Positions 1 to 6,551 of a DNA stretch of 26,134 bases are shown here, piece by piece. This stretch comes from JBKQHQ01 sp052148715 (GTDB lineage Bacteria > Pseudomonadota > Alphaproteobacteria > Rhizobiales > Xanthobacteraceae). The DNA lies in NCBI GenBank assembly GCA_052148715.1, contig JBKQHQ010000038.1, forward strand, positions 1 through 26,134, in the 5' to 3' direction. Numbering within the stretch: position 1 is the stretch's first letter; every line of letters begins with the position of its first letter. The notes below the pieces were generated by a model. That model saw only the letters and a program-made list of their open reading frames with translations. It had not been told where the DNA came from and did not search any database. A program made the translations under genes and the position numbers.

Positions 1-322
1 TCGCCTCTGCCGCCACGCGCGCGAGGTATTGGCCAAGCGTCAAGCCGGCGATGTCGACCTCGGCCGGCAAAAAATTCTTCAAGGTTACCCGGGTCGCGAC
101 CATGCCGCTGCGGATGAGGGTACGCGACAACTCATAGATTTTCTGGTGGATAGGCTCGAAAAAGTGCTGCGGCTCAAGGAAATCAGAGACGCGGTAGAGC
201 GCCTCGTTGTTGACGAGAATGGCGCCGAGCAATGCCTGCTCCGCCTCGATATTGTGCGGAGCAGCGCGGTAAATCGGCGCTGCCTCCGGCAGTTTGCGCG
301 CAGCCGAGTCGATGAGTGCCAT
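1..322 (-). CDS. dnaB: Replicative DNA helicase DnaB, N-terminal part (cut by window edge)
   Basis: The reverse strand from an ATG at 322 encodes 107 residues running off the left edge without a stop. The segment APHNIEAEQALLGAILVNN followed by a phrase like VSDFLEPQHFFEPIHQKIY is the hallmark of the DnaB N-terminal domain, which forms the collar of the hexamer and binds primase DnaG. The ATPase (RecA-like) domain lies outside the window. DnaB unwinds DNA at the replication fork in the cytoplasm. The start MALIDSAARKLPEAAP fits the short N-terminal lead of rhizobial DnaB. An in-frame TTG about ten codons upstream is possible but not needed. It lies downstream of cfa on the same strand, 156 bases away. 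Confidence 0.93.
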   Translation of the reverse strand, partial: MALIDSAARKLPEAAPIYRAAPHNIEAEQALLGAILVNNEALYRVSDFLEPQHFFEPIHQKIYELSRTLIRSGMVATRVTLKNFLPAEVDIAGLTLGQYLARVAAEA

Positions 323-368
323 GGAGCCCGTGAGCAAGCGATGCAGTGTCAATAGCCGACTGCCAAGA

Positions 369-389
369 GCGCCCGCTTAGCACGGGCGC
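369..389. terminator. GC-rich hairpin between cfa and dnaB
   Basis: The arms GCGCCCG (369-375) and CGGGCGC (383-389) form a perfect 7-bp stem with a 7-base loop. It lies in the 156-base gap between the end of cfa and the start of dnaB, both on the minus strand. It has no clear run of T on either side, so it is a weak intrinsic-terminator candidate or an RNA stabilising stem. I see no convincing dnaB promoter in this gap. Confidence 0.4.
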
Positions 390-478
390 CCGCGAGTCGG
401 CGGTATCTGAAGCCGCTCACAGCAATTCACATGTCGGAAAGAATCAGCAGCCCAGGGGCTAAAGTTTGCCTTGACGAC

Positions 479-1735
479 TCACTCTCCAGCCAGCCGCAAC
501 GGCACGCGCGAGCCGCCTTCGAGCGCGCGCAGCCGTGCCTCTTCGCGCGCGATGTAGTCGCGCGTCGTCGGCACGATGCCCTGCCGCTTGGTCAGCTGGA
601 TCTGCATCACCATCATTGCTTGCTCGCGGAAGGCCATCTCGGAGGAAGCAAGGTAGAACTCCCACATGCGCACGAAGCGCGGATCGTACAGGCGTGTGAC
701 TTCGTCGCGGTGCGCCAAGAAGCGGTCCCGCCACGCCTTGAGCGTCTCCGCGTAGTGCAATCGCAAGACTTCGATGTCGGTGACCAAAAGTCCCGCGCGC
801 TCGATTGCCGGCAGGACTTCTGAAAGCGCCGGAATGTAGCCGCCCGGGAAAATATATTTGGCGATCCACGGATTGGTGATGCCCGGAGGATTGGAGCGTC
901 CGATCGAATGCAGCAGCATCACTCCGTCATCGTCGAGCAGCTCCGCGCACTTGCGGAAAAAGGTGTTATAATAGCCGACGCCGACATGCTCGAACATGCC
1001 GACCGAAACGATCCGGTCGAATGAACCGGAAACCTCGCGGTAATCTTGCAAGCGGAAGTCGACGGCGCCCGATAGTCCCTTCTCGGCGGCGCGTCCGCGT
1101 GCGCGCTGCAATTGCTCCTGCGACAAAGTGATTCCGGTGACTTGTGCGGCGCCGAACTCGGCCAGATAGAATCCGAGCCCGCCCCAGCCGCAACCGATGT
1201 CGAGCACCCGCGCCTGCGGTTGCAAGATCAGCTTGGCGGCGATGTGCCGCTTCTTGGCGAGCTGCGCGTCGTCGAGGGGCTGATCCGGATTCTCAAAATA
1301 GCCGCAGCTGTATTGTTGGTCGGCGTCGAGGAACAGGCTGTAGAGGCGGCCGTCAAGGTCATAGTGATGAGCGACGTTGCGTTGTGCCCGCCGCCGCGGA
1401 TTGAACTGCTGGAGCCGCCGCTGCAGATAGCGCCACAGCTGTTGCGGCTGCGTCCAAACGGGAAATGACCCGGCGGGGTGCTGGCCGAGCACGACCGCGA
1501 GCAGGTCGGCGATCGAACCTTGCTCAACGACGAGCGTGCCGTCCATGTAGGCCTCGCCCGCCTTGAGCTCAGGATCGAGTAATACCGCGAGGAGGGCGGC
1601 TGAGCTCGTGAAACGGATGCGAATGGGTTGACCAGTACCGTCGCCAAAAGCGAGGGTCGAGCCGCGCGCTGTGATGACCCGAATGTCGCCTTGACGAATG
1701 AACTGTCGCAGAAAAAACCGAAGCAACCGCTCCAT
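479..1735 (-). CDS. cfa: Cyclopropane-fatty-acyl-phospholipid synthase
   Basis: The protein of 418 residues transfers a methylene group from S-adenosylmethionine to double bonds of phospholipid acyl chains at the inner face of the membrane. The SAM-binding motif VLDIGCGWGG is at about 177-186. It is preceded by the family segment AHHYDLDGRLYSLFLD (about 122-137) and the QYSCGYF signature, which shapes the active site. It is followed by SVGMFEHVG and HSIGRS, also typical of CfaS/CmaS. The N-terminal 90 residues match the lipid-binding domain. The start at 1735 is chosen over an in-frame ATG at 1753 because GGAGG sits six bases before it. Length is near the E. coli enzyme (382) and typical of rhizobial versions. 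It sits between the ribosomal operon and dnaB on the same strand. Confidence 0.95.
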   Translation of the reverse strand: MERLLRFFLRQFIRQGDIRVITARGSTLAFGDGTGQPIRIRFTSSAALLAVLLDPELKAGEAYMDGTLVVEQGSIADLLAVVLGQHPAGSFPVWTQPQQLWRYLQRRLQQFNPRRRAQRNVAHHYDLDGRLYSLFLDADQQYSCGYFENPDQPLDDAQLAKKRHIAAKLILQPQARVLDIGCGWGGLGFYLAEFGAAQVTGITLSQEQLQRARGRAAEKGLSGAVDFRLQDYREVSGSFDRIVSVGMFEHVGVGYYNTFFRKCAELLDDDGVMLLHSIGRSNPPGITNPWIAKYIFPGGYIPALSEVLPAIERAGLLVTDIEVLRLHYAETLKAWRDRFLAHRDEVTRLYDPRFVRMWEFYLASSEMAFREQAMMVMQIQLTKRQGIVPTTRDYIAREEARLRALEGGSRVPLRLAGE

Positions 1736-1802
1736 CGGCCGCCTCCGACACACATTTGACCGCCTAGGAGGGCCCGGTCGATTTGGCCCTGCGAGACGCA
1801 GA

Positions 1803-1831
1803 TTGAACTATGCCCCGCAACAATTTAGTAA
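1803..1831 (+). promoter_or_regulatory. Candidate sigma70-like promoter for the CxxCH protein gene
   Basis: TTGAAC (1803-1808) and TAGTAA (1826-1831) are separated by 17 bases, upstream of the GTG at 1914. This is the best match in the 178-base gap between cfa and the plus-strand gene. The call rests on sequence resemblance only. Confidence 0.4.
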
Positions 1832-1913
1832 CGCATTAGAGCAAAGTCCTGGTATGCGGGCAATGCGGAACTGGCTCCCAATACCGGAGCTTATTCATCT
1901 TTTTACCTAGGTC

Positions 1914-3074
1914 GTGGGCTTAAGATTAAGAACGGTGGACGACATAGCAGCACCGGGGAGGTCGGCATTGTCTGCAACTGGGCTAGCAAGAGCTTGGGTC
2001 ATCGGCCTCGCCATGGCCGCTAACGCTTCGGTTGTGTGCGCAGAAACTCTCTACGAGGGAAAGCCCCCCGCACAATTGTTCGTAATCCAGTGCGGTGAAT
2101 GCCACAAAGGCCCGCGCGGGCTGGTCAAGTCTGGCGCGAGCAGTCTCTCGAGTTTCTTGCGTGAGCACTATACGACCGGAAGTCAACAAGCCGAAGCGAT
2201 GGCCAAATACCTTTTGACGGGCGTGAGCGCGGCTGCGCCCGCCGCGCAACGGCCGGCCGTGCCCGTCAGTGGTGGACAAGCGCCGACGGCTGCCGCGGCG
2301 GCAGTCGGTGAGGAGCCAGTGCCCCGCCCGGGTGCGCGACCGCGCCACCCCGTAACCGCGCCGCCGGCCGAACCGGGCGCTACTTCGGAGCAAGGCGCGG
2401 TGCCGACCGCACGGGTGGTTCCGCCGGCGGAGGAGGGGGGGATTGCCGTCCCTCCCGGCTCGGTACCGGTTCCTGTTGCGGTTCCTGCGCCAGCTCTTTC
2501 TTCAGCTCCCGTGCCGCCGGCGCGGGCAGCGAAGCCGCCTAAGGGCCGTCAGCCCAAACGCGAGGAACAGGCGACCCCCCCGGCAGCGCCGCTGCCCGAC
2601 GAATCAGGAGCGGCAACCGGCGCCGCGCAAGCGCCGGCCGGCGAAGAGGAGCAACCAGCTCAGTCGGCAACGTCAGCGTCGCGGCAGGGGCTACGGCCCC
2701 CGGCAGACCTGTCCCGACCGCCACCCGCGGCTGAACAGATCGCTCCCGCGGGCGCGGCGCCAGCCGCAGCGGTGGCGGCACCGCTAGCGGGAACGCCGGC
2801 GGGCCCCGCTACGGCTCAAGGCCGAGGACGCAAGAAGGAGCAGGCGAGGAGGGGCAATGTTCGCGAGCGTGCGGGGACCGCCGCGGTGCCACCGCCCACG
2901 ACCGCCAGTGCGGCCACGGCCGTCGTTGCGCCGCCGGTGGAGGCACCACCACCGGTGGCCTTCGGGGCCCCGCCGGCCGTGAATCCGCCGCCACCCGCTG
3001 TCGCGGCACCGGGCGCGTCCGCCTCACCCAGCGCCAATGCGCCAGCTAGCCGGGTGGACGATATTCCCGACTAA
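1914..3074 (+). CDS. Exported CxxCH (putative c-type heme) protein with long Pro/Ala-rich tail
   Basis: The frame encodes 386 residues from a GTG at 1914. A TTG at 1969 is an attractive alternative start, because it puts a hydrophobic signal peptide (ARAWVIGLAMAANASVVCA) right at the N-terminus. The mature part begins ETLYEGKPPAQLFVIQCGECHKG, where CGECH is a c-type heme attachment motif, and continues with SSLSSFLREHYTTGSQQAEAMAKYLL. That is a folded segment of about 60 residues only. The remaining 280 or so residues are almost entirely Pro, Ala, Gly, Val and Arg with no recognisable domain, probably disordered in the periplasm. No clear distal heme ligand is visible; the Met of EAMAKYLL is the only candidate close by. 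The function is unknown: a minimal cytochrome, an electron carrier or a wall-associated protein are all possible. Convergent with rplI. Confidence 0.8.
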   Translation: MGLRLRTVDDIAAPGRSALSATGLARAWVIGLAMAANASVVCAETLYEGKPPAQLFVIQCGECHKGPRGLVKSGASSLSSFLREHYTTGSQQAEAMAKYLLTGVSAAAPAAQRPAVPVSGGQAPTAAAAAVGEEPVPRPGARPRHPVTAPPAEPGATSEQGAVPTARVVPPAEEGGIAVPPGSVPVPVAVPAPALSSAPVPPARAAKPPKGRQPKREEQATPPAAPLPDESGAATGAAQAPAGEEEQPAQSATSASRQGLRPPADLSRPPPAAEQIAPAGAAPAAAVAAPLAGTPAGPATAQGRGRKKEQARRGNVRERAGTAAVPPPTTASAATAVVAPPVEAPPPVAFGAPPAVNPPPPAVAAPGASASPSANAPASRVDDIPD

Positions 3075-3098
3075 GGGCCAAATCCGTTCCAATCTGGT

Positions 3099-3118
3099 CC
3101 CTCGGGTTGAACCGAGGG
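3099..3118. terminator. Hairpin between convergent genes, possible bidirectional terminator
   Basis: CCCTCGG (3099-3105) pairs perfectly with CCGAGGG (3112-3118) across a 6-base loop, in the 70-base gap where the CxxCH gene (plus) and rplI (minus) both end. No T-run follows in either direction, so efficiency as an intrinsic terminator is uncertain. Confidence 0.45.
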
Positions 3119-3144
3119 CAGGCTTCGTCCGGGCACACGGCCAG

Positions 3145-3774
3145 CTACGACGCACCCGTTTGCGGTTCGGCGCCCTCCTCGGGCGCGCCTGTGGCCTCGC
3201 GCGTCCGTCGCGCCTCGGCCGCCTCGGGCTCGAAGAACGCGTCGGGGACGATCCCTTCGCCCTCTGGCGCTTCCTGTTCCTCGCGCTGGACGCTCACGTC
3301 TTCGCCGCGGGCGATGCGCGCAGCCTCGTCGGCATTGCGCGCGACCGTCACAGCAATCGTGACCTCCACTTCGGGATGCAGCGACACCGGGACTTGATGG
3401 AGCCCGATGGCTTTGAGCGGCGCGTTAAGCGCGATCTGTGTGCGGGTTACGGTCAGTCCGTCGGCGCTCAACAGGGTCGCAAGGTCGCGGGTCGTGACGG
3501 AACCATAGAGTTGGCCGGTTTCGGAGGCTTGCCGCAAGACGGTCAGGCTTCTTCCTTTGAGCTTCCCGGCGACCTGTTCGGCCTCGCTCTTGGCCTCGAG
3601 GTTGCGGGCCTCGAGCTCGACCTTCATGCCCTCAAACCGCGTGCGGTTTTCGGTGGTCGCACGCAGCGCCTTGCCCCTCGGCAACAGATAGTTGCGTGCA
3701 AACCCGTCCTTGACGCGGACGACCTCTCCCATTTGGCCGAGCTTGGCGACACGTTCGAGCAAGATCACTTCCAT
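3145..3774 (-). CDS. rplI: 50S ribosomal protein L9
   Basis: The protein of 209 residues begins MEVILLERVAKLGQMGEVVRVKDGFARNYLLPRGKA, the canonical L9 N-terminal domain that binds 23S rRNA at the base of the L1 stalk. A charged linker helix follows (about 45-75), then the C-terminal domain around SLTVLRQASETGQLYGSVTTRDLA. It is longer than the 149-residue E. coli protein because of a Glu/Ala-rich C-terminal extension (about 155-209) common in rhizobia. AGGAG lies seven bases before the ATG. It is the last gene of the rpsF-rpsR-DUF2232-rplI operon. Confidence 0.97.
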   Translation of the reverse strand: MEVILLERVAKLGQMGEVVRVKDGFARNYLLPRGKALRATTENRTRFEGMKVELEARNLEAKSEAEQVAGKLKGRSLTVLRQASETGQLYGSVTTRDLATLLSADGLTVTRTQIALNAPLKAIGLHQVPVSLHPEVEVTIAVTVARNADEAARIARGEDVSVQREEQEAPEGEGIVPDAFFEPEAAEARRTREATGAPEEGAEPQTGAS

Positions 3775-3824
3775 GGCGGTTCTCCTTTTGATGTTGATCG
3801 GTTGGGGTCATCAGGGTTGTTAGA

Positions 3825-4793
3825 TCATCGCGGGCTCGTCGTTGGCGGACCGCGCCCCCCGCCGAGCCGGCCCCGCAGATCGAAGACGGCGTCGACCAAG
3901 CCCAAAGCCATGAGCACGATGACCGGCCAATGGAGGATGAGGACGGCCAGGTACGTTGCACCCAGCAGCACGCCGCGAGCTCCGAGGTTACGGGTGATGA
4001 CGTGCAGCACCGCGAAGCCGACAATACCGTAAGCCATCAGCAGGCTTGCGGTGAGGACCATGGCCATGATGCCGAGCAGTCCCGCGAGGAAGGACAACGC
4101 GAAGACCAGCGCGAGCAGGCCGGAGGTGAATACCGGCAGGGCTGTAGCACTGAGTTCCGGCCACGGCCGACGAAGGTGGCCTGACACGCGCACCACGCGG
4201 CCGGCAAGCCAAAGGTTGACCAAGTACGTGATGCTCATGAGCACTGATCCCGCAGGGGGCAGCGCGAGCACCAGGAGATCGAGCAACCGGTCGGCATCGC
4301 CGATACCCGCCACGTCGAGGGTAGCGTCCGCCGGCGTATGGCTTTGCAGCCGAATGGCTTCCTCGAGCATCGCCCGCAGGGCTGCTCGAAATTCCGTCGC
4401 GTCGGTGCCGAGGCTGATCATCCAGGCATAGGTTGTGAGTGCCCCGAGCAGCGCGGCCCACAGCACGAGCATGCCTACCGGGTACCAGACGAGGGAGCCG
4501 TCGCCGCGCTCGCGGGCCAACAGCGTCAAGTAGCCCAGCCACCAAGCGGGAAGACCGATCCCGAGCAAAAAAATGACAAAGGACCAAACATCGACGAAGG
4601 GTGCCAAGCCCGCGGCGCCGATTGTCGCGGCGGCGAGACCGGCCCAATGCGTCCAGCCGATCGCCGCGATCATGATCGGGAGAGGTGCCAGGCAGCAAAG
4701 CAGGATCGCCAGCAACGATCCCGATAAGAGCGAGGCGAACAGCAGAGCTGACGCCACGCCGGCTCCTACGGCGATAAGAACGATCTGAACCAT
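3825..4793 (-). CDS. DUF2232 family polytopic membrane protein
   Basis: The protein has 322 residues from the ATG at 4793; an in-frame ATG at 4820 adds nine polar residues and cannot be excluded. About eight hydrophobic segments span it, starting VQIVLIAVGAGVASALLFAS, with a polar insert around the middle (after SLGTDATEFRAALRAMLEEA) and a basic, Gly/Pro-rich C-terminus. Position between rpsR and rplI and the overall shape match the DUF2232 (YybS-like) proteins found at this place in rhizobial genomes. No biochemical role is established. Its constant place inside a ribosomal operon suggests co-expression with growth rather than a translation role. The gap to rplI is 50 bases. Confidence 0.85.
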   Translation of the reverse strand: MVQIVLIAVGAGVASALLFASLLSGSLLAILLCCLAPLPIMIAAIGWTHWAGLAAATIGAAGLAPFVDVWSFVIFLLGIGLPAWWLGYLTLLARERGDGSLVWYPVGMLVLWAALLGALTTYAWMISLGTDATEFRAALRAMLEEAIRLQSHTPADATLDVAGIGDADRLLDLLVLALPPAGSVLMSITYLVNLWLAGRVVRVSGHLRRPWPELSATALPVFTSGLLALVFALSFLAGLLGIMAMVLTASLLMAYGIVGFAVLHVITRNLGARGVLLGATYLAVLILHWPVIVLMALGLVDAVFDLRGRLGGGRGPPTTSPR

Positions 4794-4895
4794 GCTCGAG
4801 CTGTCCCGCGTCCAGCGCATCCGGCAGCGTCGCCTTGGCGACGGTTCCGCATGCGTGAGCGGTTAGAGCCGGATCGAGTGTCCGGCCCAACCGAT

Positions 4896-4918
4896 CGGCC
4901 GCGGACCATCCGCGGCCG
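4896..4918 (-). terminator. Strong hairpin between rpsR and the DUF2232 gene
   Basis: The arms CGGCCGCGGA (4896-4905) and TCCGCGGCCG (4909-4918) make a perfect 10-bp stem with a 3-base loop, just after rpsR ends on the minus strand. There is no T-run. It could attenuate transcription into the membrane-protein gene or protect the 3' end of the rpsF-rpsR part of the mRNA. Confidence 0.5.
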
Positions 4919-4948
4919 TGTTGATCTGTGCGTCCCGCTGTCCGCCGA

Positions 4949-5197
4949 TCAGCGGATCACGTATGGCAGAAGTCCGAGAAAGCGGGCGCGCTTGATTGCC
5001 TGTGCCAGCTCGCGCTGTTTCTTGGCCGAGACCGCGGTAATTCGGCTTGGCACGATCTTGCCACGCTCCGAGACGTATCGCTGCAAGAGCTTCACATCCT
5101 TGTAGTCGATCTTTGGCGCGCCGGTGCCCGAGAACGGGCAGGTCTTGCGGCGGCGGAAGAAAGGACGGCGCGCGGCACCACCGGATGAGAAGGCCAT
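4949..5197 (-). CDS. rpsR: 30S ribosomal protein S18
   Basis: The 82-residue product reads FRRRKTCPFSGTGAPKIDYKDVKLLQRYVSERGKIVPSRIT in its core and ends QAIKRARFLGLLPYV, both S18 signatures. S18 binds S6 and the central domain of 16S rRNA on the platform of the small subunit. It begins two bases after the rpsF stop, so translation is probably coupled. Cys is present in the KTCPF segment as in other alphaproteobacteria. Confidence 0.98.
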   Translation of the reverse strand: MAFSSGGAARRPFFRRRKTCPFSGTGAPKIDYKDVKLLQRYVSERGKIVPSRITAVSAKKQRELAQAIKRARFLGLLPYVIR

Positions 5198-5199
5198 GA

Positions 5200-5697
5200 T
5201 TAATCCTCCGTCGTCGCTTCGATTTCGTCGCCGTCTTCACGTGCTCCCGCGCGCATATCGCGGTCGCGCCGGGGGCGATCGCCGCGGTCCCCTCGATCGC
5301 CGCGATCGCCACGATCCCCTCGGTCGCCGCGATCCCCCCGATCGCCACGCCGGTCGTCGCGTTCGCGATCGCGGTCGGACTTGCGCATCATGGCCGACGG
5401 TCCGGCCTCATGTTCCTCGACGCGGACGGTGATGTAACGCAGAATGTCCTCGTTGAGCCGCTCCTGCCGTTCGATCTCTGCCAATGCCGCCGGCGGGGCA
5501 TCGATATTCATAAGCGTGAAATGCGCCTTGCGATTCTTGCGCATCCTAAATGAGAGGGACTTGACGCCCCAATACTCGGTCTTGGTGACCGATCCTCCCA
5601 TCTGATCGACGACGCCCTTAAACTGCGCGGTCAACTCTTCGACCTGCTGCGCGCTGACGTCCTGGCGCGCCAGATAGACATGCTCGTAAAGCGGCAT
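5200..5697 (-). CDS. rpsF: 30S ribosomal protein S6 with RGD-repeat tail
   Basis: The protein of 165 residues starts MPLYEHVYLARQDVSAQQVE and contains VTKTEYWGVKSLSFRMRKNRKAHFTLMNIDAP, the S6 fold. The open frame extends 34 codons further upstream, but the start at 5697 is preceded by GGAGGGAAGGG and matches the family start. The S6 fold ends near residue 100. The rest is a charged tail with eight consecutive Arg-Gly-Asp triplets (117-140) followed by an acidic end. Rhizobial S6 proteins often have charged tails, but this repeat is very regular. S6 pairs with S18 on the 30S platform. First gene of the ribosomal operon. Confidence 0.97.
   Translation of the reverse strand: MPLYEHVYLARQDVSAQQVEELTAQFKGVVDQMGGSVTKTEYWGVKSLSFRMRKNRKAHFTLMNIDAPPAALAEIERQERLNEDILRYITVRVEEHEAGPSAMMRKSDRDRERDDRRGDRGDRGDRGDRGDRGDRGDRGDRPRRDRDMRAGAREDGDEIEATTED
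5278..5349 (-). repeat. Eight 9-bp units encoding Arg-Gly-Asp repeats in S6
   Basis: Residues 117-140 of S6 are eight perfect RGD triplets encoded by degenerate 9-bp units alternating CGG or CGC with GGC/GGG and GAT/GAC. Because codons vary at third positions, the amino acid repeat is better conserved than the DNA, which suggests some age or selection on the protein, though replication slippage probably created it. Confidence 0.9.
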
Positions 5698-5722
5698 CAA
5701 CCCTTCCCTCCGTTCAAGCCGA

Positions 5723-5795
5723 TCCCGGCGCCAAGCCCTTCGAGCCTCTCGGGAAAGGCTCGAACGCTCTGAAGGCGGAAACACGGGACGCCGGA
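5723..5795 (-). ncRNA. Structured 5' leader of rpsF, possible S6:S18 autoregulatory element
   Basis: On the minus strand, 42 bases before the rpsF start, TTCGAGCCT and AGGCTCGAA (arms at 5756-5764 and 5739-5747) form a perfect 9-bp stem with an 8-base loop that contains CCCGAG. It is enclosed by a second pairing of TCCGGCG (5789-5795) with CGCCGGGA (5723-5730), with one bulge. Many bacteria regulate rpsF by binding of the S6:S18 complex to a leader RNA with an essential CCG; this position and architecture would suit such an element. I have not matched it to the published consensus. Confidence 0.45.
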
Positions 5796-5869
5796 CCATA
5801 TGTCCTATCGCGCACCGCTAAGCGCGCGACCGTCCGTTCAGCTTCCGGCCGGGATCAAGCGAAGGGCGG

Positions 5870-5897
5870 TTTATACGGTCTGCACGCCAAAACGCAA
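5870..5897 (-). promoter_or_regulatory. Candidate sigma70-like promoter of the rpsF operon
   Basis: On the minus strand, TTGCGT (5892-5897) and TATAAA (5870-5875) are 16 bases apart. They lie about 70 bases ahead of the folded leader and 170 bases before the rpsF start, giving a leader of suitable length. It is the strongest promoter-like match in the region. Confidence 0.5.
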
Positions 5898-5949
5898 GGC
5901 GCGGAAGTTGCGCAAGACATGCGCCGCGACACGCGGGGCCGGCCGCCGC

Positions 5950-6207
5950 TCATAGGCGCGCCTTCGCTCGTGAGGCTGGAGGGGTCTTCGCGAGCCCGTG
6001 CAAGAGGTTCGACAGCTTCATGGCAAGGTCCACGCCTTCGCGAATATGCTCGGCCTGCTCTGGATCCTCGGCTTTGGCGCTGCTGCGCAAGGCGTTGAGT
6101 GCGGTGACGAGACTATCGAGATGGTCGGTCAGGAGCTTCTGGCGAAACTTCGGATCGCGTCGCGCCCGGGCCAAATCGGCGTCGGTTACCGGTGCGAAAG
6201 CGGTCAT
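5950..6207 (-). CDS. Small conserved-looking hypothetical protein
   Basis: The protein of 85 residues starts MTAFAPVTDADLARARRDPKFRQKLLTDHLDSLVTALNALR and ends with a basic tail. It is predicted to be helical and soluble, with no signal peptide or membrane segment. Proteins of this kind, with the DPKFRQKLL-DHLDSL segment, are familiar in rhizobia without assigned function; this is from memory, not a search. GAGG lies shortly before the ATG and a second GGAGG about eleven bases upstream. The gene is transcribed toward rpsF but is separated from its start by about 250 bases holding the ribosomal promoter. Confidence 0.75.
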   Translation of the reverse strand: MTAFAPVTDADLARARRDPKFRQKLLTDHLDSLVTALNALRSSAKAEDPEQAEHIREGVDLAMKLSNLLHGLAKTPPASRAKARL

Positions 6208-6278
6208 TGCGCCTCATTCCTCCGGCCGCAAAGATTAACCGGCACAGATTGTCCGTTGGTTACCGACGGCGCGGCGGC

Positions 6279-6307
6279 TTGACAGGCATTGACGCGGCGT
6301 GTCTTAG
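6279..6307 (+). promoter_or_regulatory. Candidate promoter upstream of fabD
   Basis: A perfect TTGACA (6279-6284) is followed after 17 bases by TCTTAG (6302-6307), a moderate -10 match. It would give a leader of roughly 240 bases for fabD, which would include the palindrome at 6381-6390 and the hairpin at 6494-6515. Confidence 0.4.
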
Positions 6308-6493
6308 AGCCCTTTGCGGAAACGTGAATATTGGCATTCCGCCAGGACAATACGACCAAATCGATGAACCTTGGGCAGTTTTCAATTGAACCGGACCTTG
6401 CTCTTGCGCATGTTCCGGCGCGGGCTTGACCCGAGGGCGGTAGATGCCGGTTCGCCGTCAGGAACGTGCCCCAGCGAACAATTCTAGAGCGTG

Positions 6494-6515
6494 TCCGGGT
6501 TCCAAAGGAGCCGGA
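6494..6515 (+). repeat. Hairpin in the presumed fabD leader, flanked by TTCTAG repeats
   Basis: TCCGGGTTCC and GGAGCCGGA pair over nine positions with one bulged G and one G-T pair around an AAA loop. Direct repeats of TTCTAG lie on each side (6482-6487, 6520-6525). The hairpin ends 36 bases before the fabD start. TTCTAGAGC-type dispersed repeats occur in Bradyrhizobium, so this may be a worn repeat element; that identification is tentative. Confidence 0.4.
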
Positions 6516-6551
6516 TAGGTTCTAGGACCGAGCACTTTGTAACGAGGCAGG

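Larger units (their letters stand above)
6208..6551. other. Divergent intergenic region upstream of fabD
   Basis: The 344-base gap between the small minus-strand gene and fabD has no gene I can support. It holds a promoter-like pair (6279-6307), a perfect 10-bp palindrome TTCAATTGAA (6381-6390), two copies of TTCTAG (6482-6487 and 6520-6525), and a hairpin between them (6494-6515) that probably lies in the fabD leader. Confidence 0.6.

Noticed and set aside
3037..4032. Open frame of 331 codons on the plus strand opposite rplI and the DUF2232 gene
   Set aside because: Entirely antisense to rplI and part of its neighbour, with an arginine-rich, non-family sequence.
5278..5349. Short tandem repeats as a CRISPR array
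   Set aside because: The 9-bp units are contiguous, encode RGD in the rpsF frame and have no spacers.
5200..5799. Longer start for rpsF at 5799
   Set aside because: The extra 34 residues are arginine-rich, lie over the leader hairpin, and the family start at 5697 has a strong ribosome-binding site.
6410..6480. tRNA-like GC-rich stretch before fabD (GGTTCGCC segment)
   Set aside because: No T-loop consensus, acceptor stem or anticodon arm can be folded around it.
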